The notes: a model not told the origin generated them from the sequence alone. A stretch of 64,000 bases of DNA from Streptomyces sp. R41 (GCF_041053055.1 NZ_CP163443.1:1984001-2048000); one strand, 5' to 3'; shown: positions 48,654 through 62,525, counted from the first letter of the stretch. Made by a program: numbers and translations.

Positions 48654-50801
48654 TCACCCAATGTCCGGCGGATCGATCCGAACCCGTACGGGCTCACTCC
48701 CCCCACGCGCCATCCGCGCCGCCTGCGCGGTCTTCAGCGCGGCCGCCAGCGCCGCACCGCTCCCGGGCGGCACCCGGATGAGGGCCCGCTCCCAGCGCTC
48801 ACCCGGAGGCGGCGCACCCACCCGCCGGGGCCGCCCCGCCTCCGTGACGGCCATCGGTACGGGCCCCAACACCTCGGCGTCGCGAGGAAGTTCGACCACG
48901 GCGAGAAACTCGGTGAGAGCCTCCGGCGCACCGGAGACGGCCGCCATCCGAGAGACAGGCGGAAACCCCAGCTCGGCCCGCTCGGCGAGCTCGCGCACCG
49001 CGTGCCCGACGGGATCCCACCGCACGAGCGCCTGCACGGGCCGCAGCGTCGGCTCGGCGACCACCACCACGGTGCCCCCGGCCTCCTGCGGGCGTACGAG
49101 TGCCGCGGCCCCGATCCAGCGTCGCAACGCGTCCTCACCGGCCCGCAGATCGGGCCGCCCGAGCATCGCCCAGCCGTCGAGCAGCAACGCGGCGGCGTAC
49201 CCACCCTCGGCGACGGGCTCGGCTCCCGGTGTACTGACGACGAGGGCGGGCGCCTCGGACACGGTGTCCAGCACCTGCTCCCGCCCGGACGTCCGCACCG
49301 GCACGGCCGGGAACGCCCGCCCCAGCTCCTCGGCGGTGCGCCGGGCACCCACGACCTGCGCCCGCAGCCGGAACCCGCCGCATTCGGGGCAGTGCCAGGC
49401 CGCCTCGTCCCGCCCGCACCACGTACACCGCAGCGCGCCCGCGTCCTGTGCCTCCAGCGGCCCGGCGCAGTGCCGGCACCGCGCGGGCGCCCGGCACTGC
49501 GCACAGGCCATCCGGGGCACGTACCCCCGCCGAGGTACCTGCACGAGCACGGGCCCGCTCCTCAGACCCTCCCTGACGACCCGCCAGGCGAGCGTGGGCA
49601 GCCGCGCGGCGCGAGCGGCCTCGTCCCGCGCGAGATCCCCGTCCCCCACGGTCCGCACGAGCGGCGCCGCCCCCCGCACCTGCTCCCGCTCCGCGACCAG
49701 CGGCAACGCCCATCCGCTCTCGACGAGCTGCGCGGCCTCGACCGTGCAGCCCCAACTCCCCAGCAGGAAGGCGCACTTGTCGTGGGCTGCCCGCAGCAGC
49801 AGCACTTCCCGCGCATGCGGCTGCGGCGCGTGCTGCTCGCTGTGGCTGTCGTCCCCGTCGTCCCAGATGACGACCAGCCCCAGATCCCGCACGGGGGCGA
49901 ACATGGCGGCCCGGGTCCCCACGACGGCCCGTACGGAACCACGCCGGACGGCGAGCCACTCCCGATACCGCTTCTCGGGCCCGGCCTCGGCGGTGAGCAC
50001 CGCATGCCGCCCCTCTCCCAACAGCGAGGTCAGCGCGGCATCAACCCGGGATACGGCACGCCCATCCGGTACGACGACGAGGGCGCCCCGCCCGGAGGCG
50101 AGCGTCGCGCCCACGGCTCTGGCGATTTCCTCGGCCCAGCCAGGCCCCGGCAACGCGTTCCACACAGCTCGCGGCGCCCCGCCCGCCGCGAGCGACTCCA
50201 CAAAGGCGGCCCCGCGCCCGTACCGCGCCCAGGACCCCACCTCAGGCGCCTCGGGAACGGGCAGCGGCTCGGGCGAGGGCTTCCCCTCCGCCCGCGCGTT
50301 CCGCGGCGGCACCGCAAGCTGCAGCACATCCGCAAGGCTCCCCGCATACCGATCGGCGACGGCCCGGGCCAGCCCCAGCAGCTCGGGCCCGAGCACGGGC
50401 TCGGGAGACACCACCTGGGCCAGCGCGGCGAGCGGCCCGGAGTAGTCGGAATCGGCGAGCCGCTCGACGAGAAACCCGTCGATCAGTCCGCCACCCTCAC
50501 GGCGCCCCTCCCGCACGCGATGCCGCCCGGCCCCGAACCGCACCCGGACGCGCACCCCGGGCCGAGCTGCCTCATCAAGCTCCTCAGGCACGGCGTAATC
50601 GAAGTACCGATCAAGATGCAGCACGCCCTTGTCGACCAGCACCCGCGCGACCGGCAACTCCTTGGCAAGCGCCGCCCCCCGCCAGGTCCGCGGCTTCGCC
50701 TTCGGCACCTTGGCCTGCCGCACCCCCTCGCGGATCAGCGCAAGCTGCTCGGGCGGCGCGCCCTCCGCGCCACCCTCACCCCGCCCATTCGCGCTGCTCA
50801 C
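48654..50801 (-). CDS. priA: PriA-like primosomal protein lacking helicase motifs
   Basis: 715 residues. N-terminal DNA 3'-end-binding domain (FDYAVPEELDEAARPGVRVRV), a helicase-fold region without a valid Walker A (NALPGPGWAEEIARA where GxTGSGKT belongs) and with DDGDDSH in place of DEEH. An intact zinc-binding region follows (CAQC, CRHC, CTWC, CPEC). Actinobacterial PriA proteins are known to lack detectable helicase motifs. GTG at 50801 has AGGA eight bases upstream and starts SSANGRG. The 5' leader carries the tRNA-like element. Confidence 0.88.
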   Translation of the reverse strand: MSSANGRGEGGAEGAPPEQLALIREGVRQAKVPKAKPRTWRGAALAKELPVARVLVDKGVLHLDRYFDYAVPEELDEAARPGVRVRVRFGAGRHRVREGRREGGGLIDGFLVERLADSDYSGPLAALAQVVSPEPVLGPELLGLARAVADRYAGSLADVLQLAVPPRNARAEGKPSPEPLPVPEAPEVGSWARYGRGAAFVESLAAGGAPRAVWNALPGPGWAEEIARAVGATLASGRGALVVVPDGRAVSRVDAALTSLLGEGRHAVLTAEAGPEKRYREWLAVRRGSVRAVVGTRAAMFAPVRDLGLVVIWDDGDDSHSEQHAPQPHAREVLLLRAAHDKCAFLLGSWGCTVEAAQLVESGWALPLVAEREQVRGAAPLVRTVGDGDLARDEAARAARLPTLAWRVVREGLRSGPVLVQVPRRGYVPRMACAQCRAPARCRHCAGPLEAQDAGALRCTWCGRDEAAWHCPECGGFRLRAQVVGARRTAEELGRAFPAVPVRTSGREQVLDTVSEAPALVVSTPGAEPVAEGGYAAALLLDGWAMLGRPDLRAGEDALRRWIGAAALVRPQEAGGTVVVVAEPTLRPVQALVRWDPVGHAVRELAERAELGFPPVSRMAAVSGAPEALTEFLAVVELPRDAEVLGPVPMAVTEAGRPRRVGAPPPGERWERALIRVPPGSGAALAAALKTAQAARMARGGSEPVRVRIDPPDIG

Positions 50802-50877
50802 AGCAACATTCCTACCAGACCCCACTGACACCGCCGTGCGCCCGAGATCAAGCCGGCCGCGGATCGCGCACGTCCTG

Positions 50878-50965
50878 AGGACGCTTCTGCCATAGACCAC
50901 TCGGCCATACCGGTCCAGGACCGGCAGCAGGATTCGAACCTGCGAAGGAGATCACCCGGAAGTAC
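50878..50965 (-). tRNA. Candidate circularly permuted tRNA-like gene (3' half precedes 5' half)
   Basis: Minus strand order: T-stem GCAGG (50943-50939), loop TTCGAAT, CCTGC (50931-50927); acceptor 3' strand TGCCGGT (50926-50920); five bases CCTGG; acceptor 5' strand ACCGGTA (50914-50908); TG; D-stem GCC (50905-50903), loop GAGTGGTCTAT, GGC (50891-50889). The acceptor strands form 7 bp (one G-U). U8, A14, G18, G19, A21, G53, T54, T55, C56, A58 and C61 are all in place. GAAG (50887-50884) can pair with CTTC (50962-50959), closing an anticodon arm across the permutation, with a 15-base variable region. No CCA is encoded. Anticodon uncertain. A remnant of two tandem tRNAs is the main alternative. 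Confidence 0.55.
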
Positions 50966-51093
50966 CCGCAACCATCGCACCGGGCGCCACGACGTCAGCA
51001 CCTCCCGAGTTCCAAGCGGCAGCGGACCATGTACCAGATTCACCGCGCGCCCTGGGCGCACTCCACCGAAGTAACCGCGGCCATCGCACCGGG
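50959..51093 (-). repeat. Two 26-base direct repeats flanking the tRNA-like leader
   Basis: Plus-strand copies GAAGTACCCGCAACCATCGC... at 50959-50984 and GAAGTAACCGCGGCCATCGC... at 51068-51093 differ at three bases. GGAGATCACC also occurs beside each. The first copy includes the 3' anticodon-stem strand of the tRNA-like element, so part of that element was duplicated upstream. Confidence 0.75.
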
Positions 51094-51156
51094 AGATCAC
51101 CAGCGTACGAACGCCGCAGCCACCCGCACCACCCATTTCCCGTGTGGTGAAACGGT

Positions 51157-51189
51157 GAGGCCCGGCACCCCGAAGGGGCACCGGGCCTC
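51157..51189 (-). terminator. metK terminator
   Basis: Stem with outer arms GAGGCCCGG / CCGGGCCTC and inner CCCC / GGGG, separated by tandem G-U pairs, three-base loop; starts 17 bases past the metK stop. It separates metK from the tRNA-like element and priA. Confidence 0.8.
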
Positions 51190-51205
51190 GCCGAACAAGC
51201 GGGTC

Positions 51206-52414
51206 CTACAGACCGGCAGCCTTGCGCAGCGCCTCCACCCGGTCCGTCCGCTCCCACGTGAAGTCGGGCAGCTCGCGGCCGAAGTGTCCGTACGCGGCCG
51301 TCTGAGCGTAGATCGGGCGCAGCAGGTCGAGGTCGCGGATGATGGCCGCCGGGCGGAGGTCGAAGACCTCGGTGATGGCGGTCTCGATCTTCTCGGCGTC
51401 GACCTTGGCGGTGCCGAAGGTCTCGACGAAGAGACCGACGGGCTCGGCCTTGCCGATCGCGTAGGCGACCTGGACCTCGCAGCGCGAGGCGAGGCCCGCG
51501 GCGACGACGTTCTTCGCGACCCAGCGCATCGCGTACGCGGCGGAGCGGTCGACCTTGGACGGGTCCTTGCCGGAGAAGGCGCCGCCGCCGTGGCGGGCCA
51601 TGCCGCCGTACGTGTCGATGATGATCTTGCGGCCGGTCAGGCCGGCGTCGCCCATCGGGCCGCCGATCTCGAAGCGGCCGGTCGGGTTGACCAGGAGGCG
51701 GTAGCCCTCGGTGTCCAGCTTGATGCCGTCGTCGAGGAGGGCCTTCAGCTCCGGCTCGACCACGAACTCGCGGATGTCGGGGGCCAGGAGCGAGTCCAGG
51801 TCGATGTCCGAAGCGTGCTGGGACGAGACCACGACCGTGTCCAGGCGGACCGCCTTGTCACCGTCGTACTCGATGGTGACCTGGGTCTTTCCGTCGGGAC
51901 GGAGGTAGGGAATCGTGCCGTTCTTGCGGACCTCGGACAGACGGCGCGAGAGGCGGTGCGCCAGGTGGATCGGAAGCGGCATCAGGTTCGGCGTCTCGTC
52001 GGTCGCGTAACCGAACATCAGGCCCTGGTCGCCCGCACCCTGCCGGTCGAGCTCGTCGTCGTCACCCTCGACCCGGTTCTCGTACGCCGTGTCGACGCCC
52101 TGCGCGATGTCCGGCGACTGCGAGCCGATGGACACGGAGACGCCACAGGACGCGCCGTCGAAGCCCTTCTTCGACGAGTCGTAGCCGATCTCGAGGATCT
52201 TGTCCCGCACGAGCTGGGCGATCGGCGCGTACGCCTTGGTCGTGACCTCGCCGGCCACGTGCACCAGGCCGGTCGTGATCAGCGTCTCCACGGCGACCCG
52301 GGACGTCGGGTCCTCCCGCAGAAGCGCGTCGAGAATGGTGTCGCTGATCTGGTCAGCGATCTTGTCGGGGTGACCCTCGGTCACGGACTCCGAGGTGAAC
52401 AGGCGACGGGACAC
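51206..52414 (-). CDS. metK: S-adenosylmethionine synthase
   Basis: 402 residues. Makes SAM from methionine and ATP. GTG at 52414 (GGGAG four bases upstream) gives the family N-terminus [20 protein letters not shown]; the frame runs further upstream but without homology. Signatures [12 protein letters not shown] and [16 protein letters not shown] (P-loop-like) are intact. I see no SAM riboswitch in the 240-base leader. Confidence 0.97.
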   Translation of the reverse strand: MSRRLFTSESVTEGHPDKIADQISDTILDALLREDPTSRVAVETLITTGLVHVAGEVTTKAYAPIAQLVRDKILEIGYDSSKKGFDGASCGVSVSIGSQSPDIAQGVDTAYENRVEGDDDELDRQGAGDQGLMFGYATDETPNLMPLPIHLAHRLSRRLSEVRKNGTIPYLRPDGKTQVTIEYDGDKAVRLDTVVVSSQHASDIDLDSLLAPDIREFVVEPELKALLDDGIKLDTEGYRLLVNPTGRFEIGGPMGDAGLTGRKIIIDTYGGMARHGGGAFSGKDPSKVDRSAAYAMRWVAKNVVAAGLASRCEVQVAYAIGKAEPVGLFVETFGTAKVDAEKIETAITEVFDLRPAAIIRDLDLLRPIYAQTAAYGHFGRELPDFTWERTDRVEALRKAAGL

Positions 52415-52654
52415 AACGCTCCCTGTGGTTGCAGCGGCTGCTGGCTGATCATTGGCGGACGGGACGGAGGCTGCGCCCGGCGTCGTCCGAGAACAGTTTA
52501 TCGGTCGCGCTCGCCCGCAGGCCCCCTTGTCTCGCTTCTCGGAAGCGCTGTGACCTGCGGCACGGGCATTCTGCGCCATGACGATCGGTCTTCACCAGGT
52601 TCGTCACACCGTATTTCGCGCGGATGGAGGCGTCCGTTGAGGCGAATGAGACAT

Positions 52655-53857
52655 TCACCGCAGGCGGCGTGTCACCAGGTCCCACACGGTCTCGGCCAAG
52701 GCTTCCTTGGGTCCGTACGGCACCGGGGTCTCACTGCCGTCGGCTCCGAGCACCACGGCCTCGTTCTCCTCGGAGCCGAACGTCTTGCGCTCTCCCACCT
52801 CGTTCACCACGAGGAGATCGCAGCCCTTGCGCTCCAGCTTCGTACGGCCATTGGCGAGGACGTCGTCCGTCTCGGCGGCGAAGCCGACGACCACCTGGTC
52901 GGGGCGCGGCCGGTCCGTGGAGATCTCCGCGAGGATGTCCGGATTACGGATCAGAACGATCGGCTCCGGTTCCTGGCCGTCCTGCTTCTTGATCTTTCCG
53001 GCCGCGTACGTGGCCGGGCGGAAGTCCGCCACCGCCGCGGCCATCACCACGGCGTCGGCGTCGGAGGCCGCCTTCAGTACCGCCTCGCGCAGTTGCACGG
53101 CCGTCCCGACCTGTACGACGTCCACGCCGGCCGGGTCCGGCAGTCCGGTGTTCGCGGCGATCAGGGTGACGCGGGCGCCGCGCGCGGCCGCCGTACGGGC
53201 GAGGGCGTACCCCTGCTTGCCGGAGGAGCGGTTGCCGAGGAAGCGGACCGGGTCGAGCGGCTCGCGCGTGCCGCCCGCACTGATGACGACGTGACGGCCG
53301 GTCAGATCGGGCTCGGTCACGCCCCGCGCGAGCACCCGGCGGCAGATCTCGAAGATCTCGGCGGGCTCGGGCAGCCGCCCCTTGCCGGTGTCGACACCGG
53401 TCAGGCGCCCCACCGCGGGCTCGATGACGACGGCGCCGCGGCGGCGCAGCGTCGCCACGTTCTCCTCGGTCGCCGGGTGCTCCCACATCTCCGTGTGCAT
53501 GGCGGGAGCGAAGACGACCGGACAGCGGGCGGTCAGCAAGGTGTTCGTGAGGAGGTCGTCGGCCAGGCCGTGGGCCGCCTTGGCCAGCATGTCCGCCGTC
53601 GCGGGGGCCACGACCACCAGGTCGGCGTGCTGCCCGATGCGGACGTGCGGGACCTCGTGGACGTCCGACCAGACCTCGGTCGAGACCGGGTGGCCGGAGA
53701 GCGCGGACCAGGTGGCGGCGCCGACGAAGTGCAGCGCCGACTCGGTGGGAACGACCCGTACGTCATGACCGGACTCGGTCAAACGACGCAACAGCTCACA
53801 GGCCTTGTAGGCGGCGATGCCGCCGCTGACCCCCAGAACGACCTTCGGCTTGTCCAC
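52655..53857 (-). CDS. coaBC: Phosphopantothenoylcysteine synthetase/decarboxylase
   Basis: 400 residues, two coenzyme A steps. CoaC (about 1-185): flavoprotein with GVSGGIAAYKACEL, catalytic His in PHVRIGQHADL and the PAMHTEMWEHP loop. CoaB (about 190-400): ISAGGTREPLDPVRFLGNRS and AAVADFRP with the CTP-binding KIKK. GTG at 53857 follows GGGGAGG. Standard neighbour of rpoZ and metK in actinobacteria. Confidence 0.96.
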   Translation of the reverse strand: MDKPKVVLGVSGGIAAYKACELLRRLTESGHDVRVVPTESALHFVGAATWSALSGHPVSTEVWSDVHEVPHVRIGQHADLVVVAPATADMLAKAAHGLADDLLTNTLLTARCPVVFAPAMHTEMWEHPATEENVATLRRRGAVVIEPAVGRLTGVDTGKGRLPEPAEIFEICRRVLARGVTEPDLTGRHVVISAGGTREPLDPVRFLGNRSSGKQGYALARTAAARGARVTLIAANTGLPDPAGVDVVQVGTAVQLREAVLKAASDADAVVMAAAVADFRPATYAAGKIKKQDGQEPEPIVLIRNPDILAEISTDRPRPDQVVVGFAAETDDVLANGRTKLERKGCDLLVVNEVGERKTFGSEENEAVVLGADGSETPVPYGPKEALAETVWDLVTRRLR

Positions 53858-53902
53858 CGGGCCTCCCCAACACTCGAAAACGTACAACCCCATGACACAC
53901 CA

Positions 53903-53931
53903 CAGGCCCGACAGTCGCGCTGCCGGGCCTG
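53903..53931 (-). terminator. rpoZ terminator
   Basis: CAGGCCCG (53903-53910) / CGGGCCTG (53924-53931) with two further inner pairs, directly after the rpoZ stop. Confidence 0.75.
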
Positions 53932-53953
53932 GGATGAAGGAAAGAAACGGTGA

Positions 53954-54226
53954 CTACTGCGCGGGGCCCTCAACGGCCTCGGACGTCAGCAGACCCGCGT
54001 TGATCTCGCGCAGGGCGATCGAAAGCGGCTTCTCGTGGACGTGGGTGTCGACGAGCGGACCGACGTACTCGAGGAGGCCCTCGCCGAGCTGCGAGTAGTA
54101 CGCGTTGATCTGACGGGCACGCTTGGCCGCGTAGATCACGAGGCTGTACTTCGAGTCGGTGGCCTCGAGGAGCTCGTCGATCGGAGGGTTGATGATGCCC
54201 TCGGGCGCGGTGATGGAAGAGGACAC
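53954..54226 (-). CDS. rpoZ: RNA polymerase omega subunit
   Basis: 90 residues. Omega subunit aids beta-prime assembly. Signatures: [20 protein letters not shown], then [13 protein letters not shown] with the conserved Ala-Lys-Arg-Ala-Arg-Gln-Ile. Normal length. 37 bases after gmk. Confidence 0.97.
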   Translation of the reverse strand: MSSSITAPEGIINPPIDELLEATDSKYSLVIYAAKRARQINAYYSQLGEGLLEYVGPLVDTHVHEKPLSIALREINAGLLTSEAVEGPAQ

Positions 54227-54263
54227 GCTTGGCCTTCCGAAAGGTGGGATTGATCAGTGAAGA

Positions 54264-54821
54264 TCACACAACGTCCACCAAGGCTAGCAGCTCGCGCGCC
54301 ACGTCCTCGACGGAGGTGTTGACCAGGGTGACATCGAACTCCGGCTCGGCCGCCAACTCGATCTTGGCCGCCGCCAGGCGGCGCTCGATCACCTCGGGCG
54401 GTTCGGTGCCCCGCCCGGTGAGCCTGCGCACCAGCTCCTCCCAGGAGGGAGGGGCCAGGAACACGAGCAGGGCCTCCGGCATGGACTCGCGGACCTGACG
54501 GGCACCCTGGAGGTCGATCTCCAGGAGGACCGGCACACCCGACTCCAGGTGCTCCAGGACGGCCTTGCGCGGCGTCCCGTAGCGGTTGCCGGCGAATTCG
54601 GCCCACTCCAGCAGCTCGCCGTTGGCGATCAGCTTGTCCATCTCCTCGTCGGTGACGAAGAAGTAGTGGACTCCATGCTTCTCACCCGGGCGCGGCTTGC
54701 GGGTCGTCGCCGACACCGAGAGCCAGACCTCGGGGTGTTCCTTGCGCATATGGGCGACGACCGTGCTCTTGCCGACCCCTGAGGGGCCGGAGAGCACGGT
54801 CAGCCGCGGACGTTCACTCAT
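54264..54821 (-). CDS. gmk: Guanylate kinase
   Basis: 185 residues. Phosphorylates GMP to GDP. P-loop [10 protein letters not shown] (11-20), GMP-binding [13 protein letters not shown] and GVHYFFV, then [15 protein letters not shown] start at 54821. It lies between integration host factor and rpoZ, the conserved actinobacterial order. Confidence 0.97.
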   Translation of the reverse strand: MSERPRLTVLSGPSGVGKSTVVAHMRKEHPEVWLSVSATTRKPRPGEKHGVHYFFVTDEEMDKLIANGELLEWAEFAGNRYGTPRKAVLEHLESGVPVLLEIDLQGARQVRESMPEALLVFLAPPSWEELVRRLTGRGTEPPEVIERRLAAAKIELAAEPEFDVTLVNTSVEDVARELLALVDVV

Positions 54822-54858
54822 GCAGCGATTATTCCAGCAATCCCGGAGTGCCCAGGAC

Positions 54859-55182
54859 TCAGGCGCCGGAGCCGCCGAACTCGCGCTCCAAGGAAGCGAT
54901 CTGGTTCGAGCCGAGGCCGCGTACGCGGCGGCTCTCGGAGATCCCGAGTCGCTCCATGATCTGCTTGGCGCGGACCTTGCCCACGCCCGGCAGGGACTCG
55001 AGGAGAGCGGAGACCTTCATCTTGCCGATGACGTCGTTCTCCTGGCCCTGCTTGATGACCTCGTGAAGGGAGGCGCCGGAGTGCTTGAGTCGATTCTTGA
55101 CCTCGGCCCGCTCCCGGCGAGCCGCGGCGGCCTTTTCGAGCGCGGCTGCGCGCTGTTCAGGGGTAAGGGGCGGAAGAGCCAC
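54859..55182 (-). CDS. mihF: Actinobacterial integration host factor
   Basis: 107 residues, as for S. coelicolor sIHF. Nucleoid-associated protein: helical N-terminus ([20 protein letters not shown]) and helix-two-turn-helix [20 protein letters not shown] that contacts DNA. GTG at 55182 with GAGGTGA nine bases upstream; the longer open frame is ignored. Essential for lambda-like integrase function in mycobacteria and affects sporulation in Streptomyces. Confidence 0.96.
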   Translation of the reverse strand: MALPPLTPEQRAAALEKAAAARRERAEVKNRLKHSGASLHEVIKQGQENDVIGKMKVSALLESLPGVGKVRAKQIMERLGISESRRVRGLGSNQIASLEREFGGSGA

Positions 55183-55278
55183 GCCTACGTCACCTCGGAT
55201 GTCGAACTGTCGGATACGGACCGGTGAGGAACCTAGTCGCCCCACACCTGGGGAGCTACGAGCAACACGCTTGCCCGT

Positions 55279-55318
55279 TCTCCCCCACTGCCTTAAAAGC
55301 GTGGGAGGTGCCCCCACT
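55279..55318. repeat. Dispersed hairpin repeat between pyrF and mihF
   Basis: TTCTCCCCCACTGCC ... GCGTGGGAGGTGCCCCCAC, with CCCCCAC/GTGGG complementarity. I recognise it as a frequent Streptomyces intergenic motif. The rest of the 310-base gap (55183-55492) shows no gene. Confidence 0.5.
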
Positions 55319-55492
55319 CGACGGAGACTAGCGGGCAAGTGCGCCAGAGTCAGCGAGAACAGCGGAAAAGTCCTGGTCAGCCTCCCTGGAGCCGGACATT
55401 TCCGACATACTGCCCCGGATTTGAGGATGTATTCAGACTCAGGGCGCTCCGAAGACACTCATCGGAGGACTGTCGAGCGACTGTCCGAGGAC

Positions 55493-56331
55493 TCAGGCGG
55501 CCGCAACAGCGGCCCTGATCTCCTCCGCGAAGCGCTCCGCGGACTCGCGCAGCGCGGCCACGTCGGGACCGTGACGAAGAACACCCCGGCTCACGTTCGG
55601 GACGACATTGCGCACCGCCGCCCCGAAGACACCCGCCAGATCGGCCGCCGTCGCCCCCTGGGCACCGATTCCGGGTGCGAGGAGCGGTCCGTTGATCTCC
55701 AGGTCGTACGAGGAGAGGTCGCCCAGCGTGGCCCCGACGACCGCGCCGAAGGAGCCGAGGGGCGTCTCCCCCGCGTTCTCGACGGCCAGGTGCCCGAGCA
55801 TCGTCGCTCCGACGTTCCGGCCGTCCGCCCGGACCGCGTGCTGCACCTCGCCGCCCTCCGGGTTGGAGGTGAGCGCGAGGACGAAGAGCCCGGCCCCGCT
55901 CTCGCGCGCGAGCTCCACCGCGGGCTTCAGCGAGCCGTAGCCGAGGTAGGGCGACACGGTCAGCGCGTCGGAGAAGAGCGGCGCGTCCTTGCGCAGGAAG
56001 GTCTCCGCGTACGCGGCCATGGTCGAGCCGATGTCGCCGCGCTTGGCGTCCATCACGACCAGCGCGCCGGCCGCCCGCGCCTGCTCGACCGACTTCTCCA
56101 GGACGGCGATCCCGCGCGACCCGAAGCGCTCGAAGAAGGCGCTCTGCGGCTTGAGGACGGCGACCCGGTCGGCCAGCGCCTCGACGACGGTGCGGCTGAA
56201 GCGCTCCAGGCCCGCGATGTCGTCGTTCAGGCCCCAGTCGGTGAGCAGAGAGGCGTGCGGGTCGATGCCCACGCACAGGGGGCCCCGCTCGTCCATTACG
56301 CGGCGAAGACGTGCGCCAAAGGGTTCCAGGC

Positions 56332-56335
<4 letters not shown>
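55493..56335 (-). CDS. pyrF: Orotidine 5'-phosphate decarboxylase (type 2)
   Basis: 280 residues. Last step of UMP synthesis. Type-2 signature VVMDAKRGDIGSTMAAYAE (catalytic Asp-x-Lys-x-x-Asp), N-terminal LCVGIDPH. ATG at 56335 overlaps the pyrD stop (ATGA). Last pyr gene of the operon. Confidence 0.96.
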
Positions 56336-57444
<1,109 letters not shown>

Positions 57445-57478
57445 GTCCTCAAAAGAGCCTCACGAAGGGGCTCACGAA

Positions 57479-57508
57479 GAGGGGGACACCGTTTCCGATG
57501 TCCCCCTC
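57479..57508 (-). terminator. Intra-operon hairpin between carB and pyrD
   Basis: Perfect 10-bp stem GAGGGGGACA / TGTCCCCCTC with a ten-base loop, eight bases past the carB stop. A weaker GAGCC/GGCTC hairpin follows at 57455-57472. It may reduce read-through into pyrD-pyrF. Confidence 0.8.
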
Positions 57509-57515
57509 AGGGCTG

Positions 57516-60816
<3,301 letters not shown>

Positions 60817-60824
<8 letters not shown>

Positions 60825-61959
60825 GCTGGCCCTCCATCAGGGATACGAAGCGGTCGAACAGGTAGGCGGCGTCGTGCGGGCCCGCTGCCGCTTCGGGGTG
60901 GTACTGGACGCTGAAGGCCGGCTGGTCGAGCAGCTGGAGGCCCTCCACCACGTTGTCGTTGAGGCAGACGTGGGAGACCTCGGCGCGGCCGTAGGGGGTG
61001 TCGGACACCTTGTCGAGCGGGGCGTCGACGGCGAAGCCGTGGTTGTGCGCGGTGACCTCGACCTTGCCGGTCGTGCGGTCCTGCACGGGCTGGTTGATGC
61101 CGCGGTGGCCGTACTTCAGCTTGTACGTGCCGAAGCCGAGCGCGCGGCCCAGGATCTGGTTGCCGAAGCAGATGCCGAAGAGCGGCGTCTTGCGGGCGAG
61201 CACTTCCTGCATGACGGCCACCGGACCGTCGGCGGTCGCCGGGTCACCGGGACCGTTGGAGAAGAAGACGCCGTCGGGGTTCACGGCGTACACGTCCTCG
61301 ACCGTGGCCGTCGCGGGCAGCACGTGCACCTCGATGCCGCGCTCGGCCATGCGGTGCGGGGTCATGCCCTTGATGCCCAGGTCGACGGCGGCGACGGTGA
61401 AGCGCTTCTCGCCGATCGCGGGGACGACGTACGTCTCCTTGGTGGCGACCTCTGCGGCGAGGTTCGCGCCCTTCATCTCGGGGGCCTGGCGCACCTCGGC
61501 GAGCATCGTGCCCTCGTCGGGCAGCGCGTTGCCGGAGAAGATGCCGACGCGCATGGCGCCGCGCTCGCGCAGATGGCGGGTCAGCGCACGCGTGTCGATG
61601 CCGCTGATGCCGACGACGCCCTGGTGCCGCAGCTCATCGTCGAGCGAGCGCCGGGAGCGCCAGTTGGAGGGCACGCGCGCGGGGTCGCGTACGACGTAAC
61701 CGGAGACCCAGATCCGCTGCGACTCGGGGTCCTCGTCGTTGACGCCGGTGTTGCCGACGTGCGGGGCGGTCATCACGACGACCTGGCGGTGGTACGACGG
61801 GTCGGTGAGGGTCTCCTGGTAGCCGGTCATGCCGGTGGAGAACACCGCTTCGCCGAAGGTCTCCCCCACGGCCCCGTAGGCACGGCCACGGAACATCCGG
61901 CCGTCCTCCAGGACGAGTACGGCGGGAACCTTGGCGGCTCCCCTGGTGGAGGTCGTCAT
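60817..61959 (-). CDS. carA: Carbamoyl-phosphate synthase small subunit (glutamine amidotransferase)
   Basis: 380 residues. N-terminal CarA domain (about 1-150) and class I glutaminase: catalytic Cys in [12 protein letters not shown], His and Glu in [13 protein letters not shown]. Supplies ammonia to CarB. ATG at 61959 overlaps the stop of the upstream membrane-protein gene (ATGA). Confidence 0.97.
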
Positions 61960-62525
61960 CGTGCGCCTTCCGTGTCGATGCTCTTGTTGATCATGCTGTT
62001 CAGGGTGTCGACCCACTCGTTGTGCTCGGCCGCGCGATCCGAGCGGAAACCGGAGTCGAGCAGTTTGTCGCCGTGCGCCCAGGTGACGACGAGGAGTCCG
62101 CCCTCGGTGAGGACCTTGCCGGCGATGCCCTTGTCGAGCCGGGCCTCTCGCAGGGCCGCGAGAGGCACGAAGAAGTCGGTCGCTCCCGGACGTACGACAT
62201 CCAGGCCCGCCTCCGTCAGGGTCAGCTCGACCCGGCTGCGGGTGCCCAGGCCGTGCGCCACGATGCGGTCGAGCCACTGCCCGGCGGTGGTGGAGCCGTG
62301 GTAGCGGCCGCTCATGCTCAGTTTCACCGGGCCGAGGGCTTCTGGCGCGGTAGGCAGCTCGGGCAGGTCACCCTGGAGGGTGGCGCGCCACTTCCAGCCC
62401 TCGCGCATCAGCCAGTAGATGAGCGCGACGAACAGGATGAGCCCGACGAGCCAGCCGATCCGGCCGGCCCAGTCGGTCACGGGCGCCGACTTCTGTTCGG
62501 CGGCCATCGAGATGAGAGGTGTCAC
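61956..62525 (-). CDS. PH-like membrane protein of the pyr operon
   Basis: 189 residues. One TM helix about 20-40 ([20 protein letters not shown]), then a soluble PH-like domain. The same type of gene sits between pyrC and carA in other actinobacteria, including mycobacteria. Role unknown. GTG at 62525 overlaps the pyrC stop (GTGA); an internal ATG at 62507 is possible. Confidence 0.8.
   Translation of the reverse strand: MTPLISMAAEQKSAPVTDWAGRIGWLVGLILFVALIYWLMREGWKWRATLQGDLPELPTAPEALGPVKLSMSGRYHGSTTAGQWLDRIVAHGLGTRSRVELTLTEAGLDVVRPGATDFFVPLAALREARLDKGIAGKVLTEGGLLVVTWAHGDKLLDSGFRSDRAAEHNEWVDTLNSMINKSIDTEGAR

Noticed and set aside
50860..50990. Ordinary minus-strand tRNA gene, or a permuted tmRNA
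   Set aside because: No matching acceptor 5' strand upstream of the T-arm and no T-arm downstream of the D-arm; the canonical D-arm and lack of a tag reading frame argue against tmRNA.
50800..51150. Permuted group I intron around the tRNA halves
   Set aside because: No conserved P7 words (such as AGACTA or ATAGTC) and no plausible P1 at the 5' break; only about 75 bases separate it from priA.
52415..52654. SAM riboswitch upstream of metK
   Set aside because: No SAM-I, SAM-II or SAM-IV core found by reading; the leader looks unstructured.
55183..55458. N-terminal extension of integration host factor
   Set aside because: The 107-residue form from GTG 55182 matches the family and has a ribosome site.
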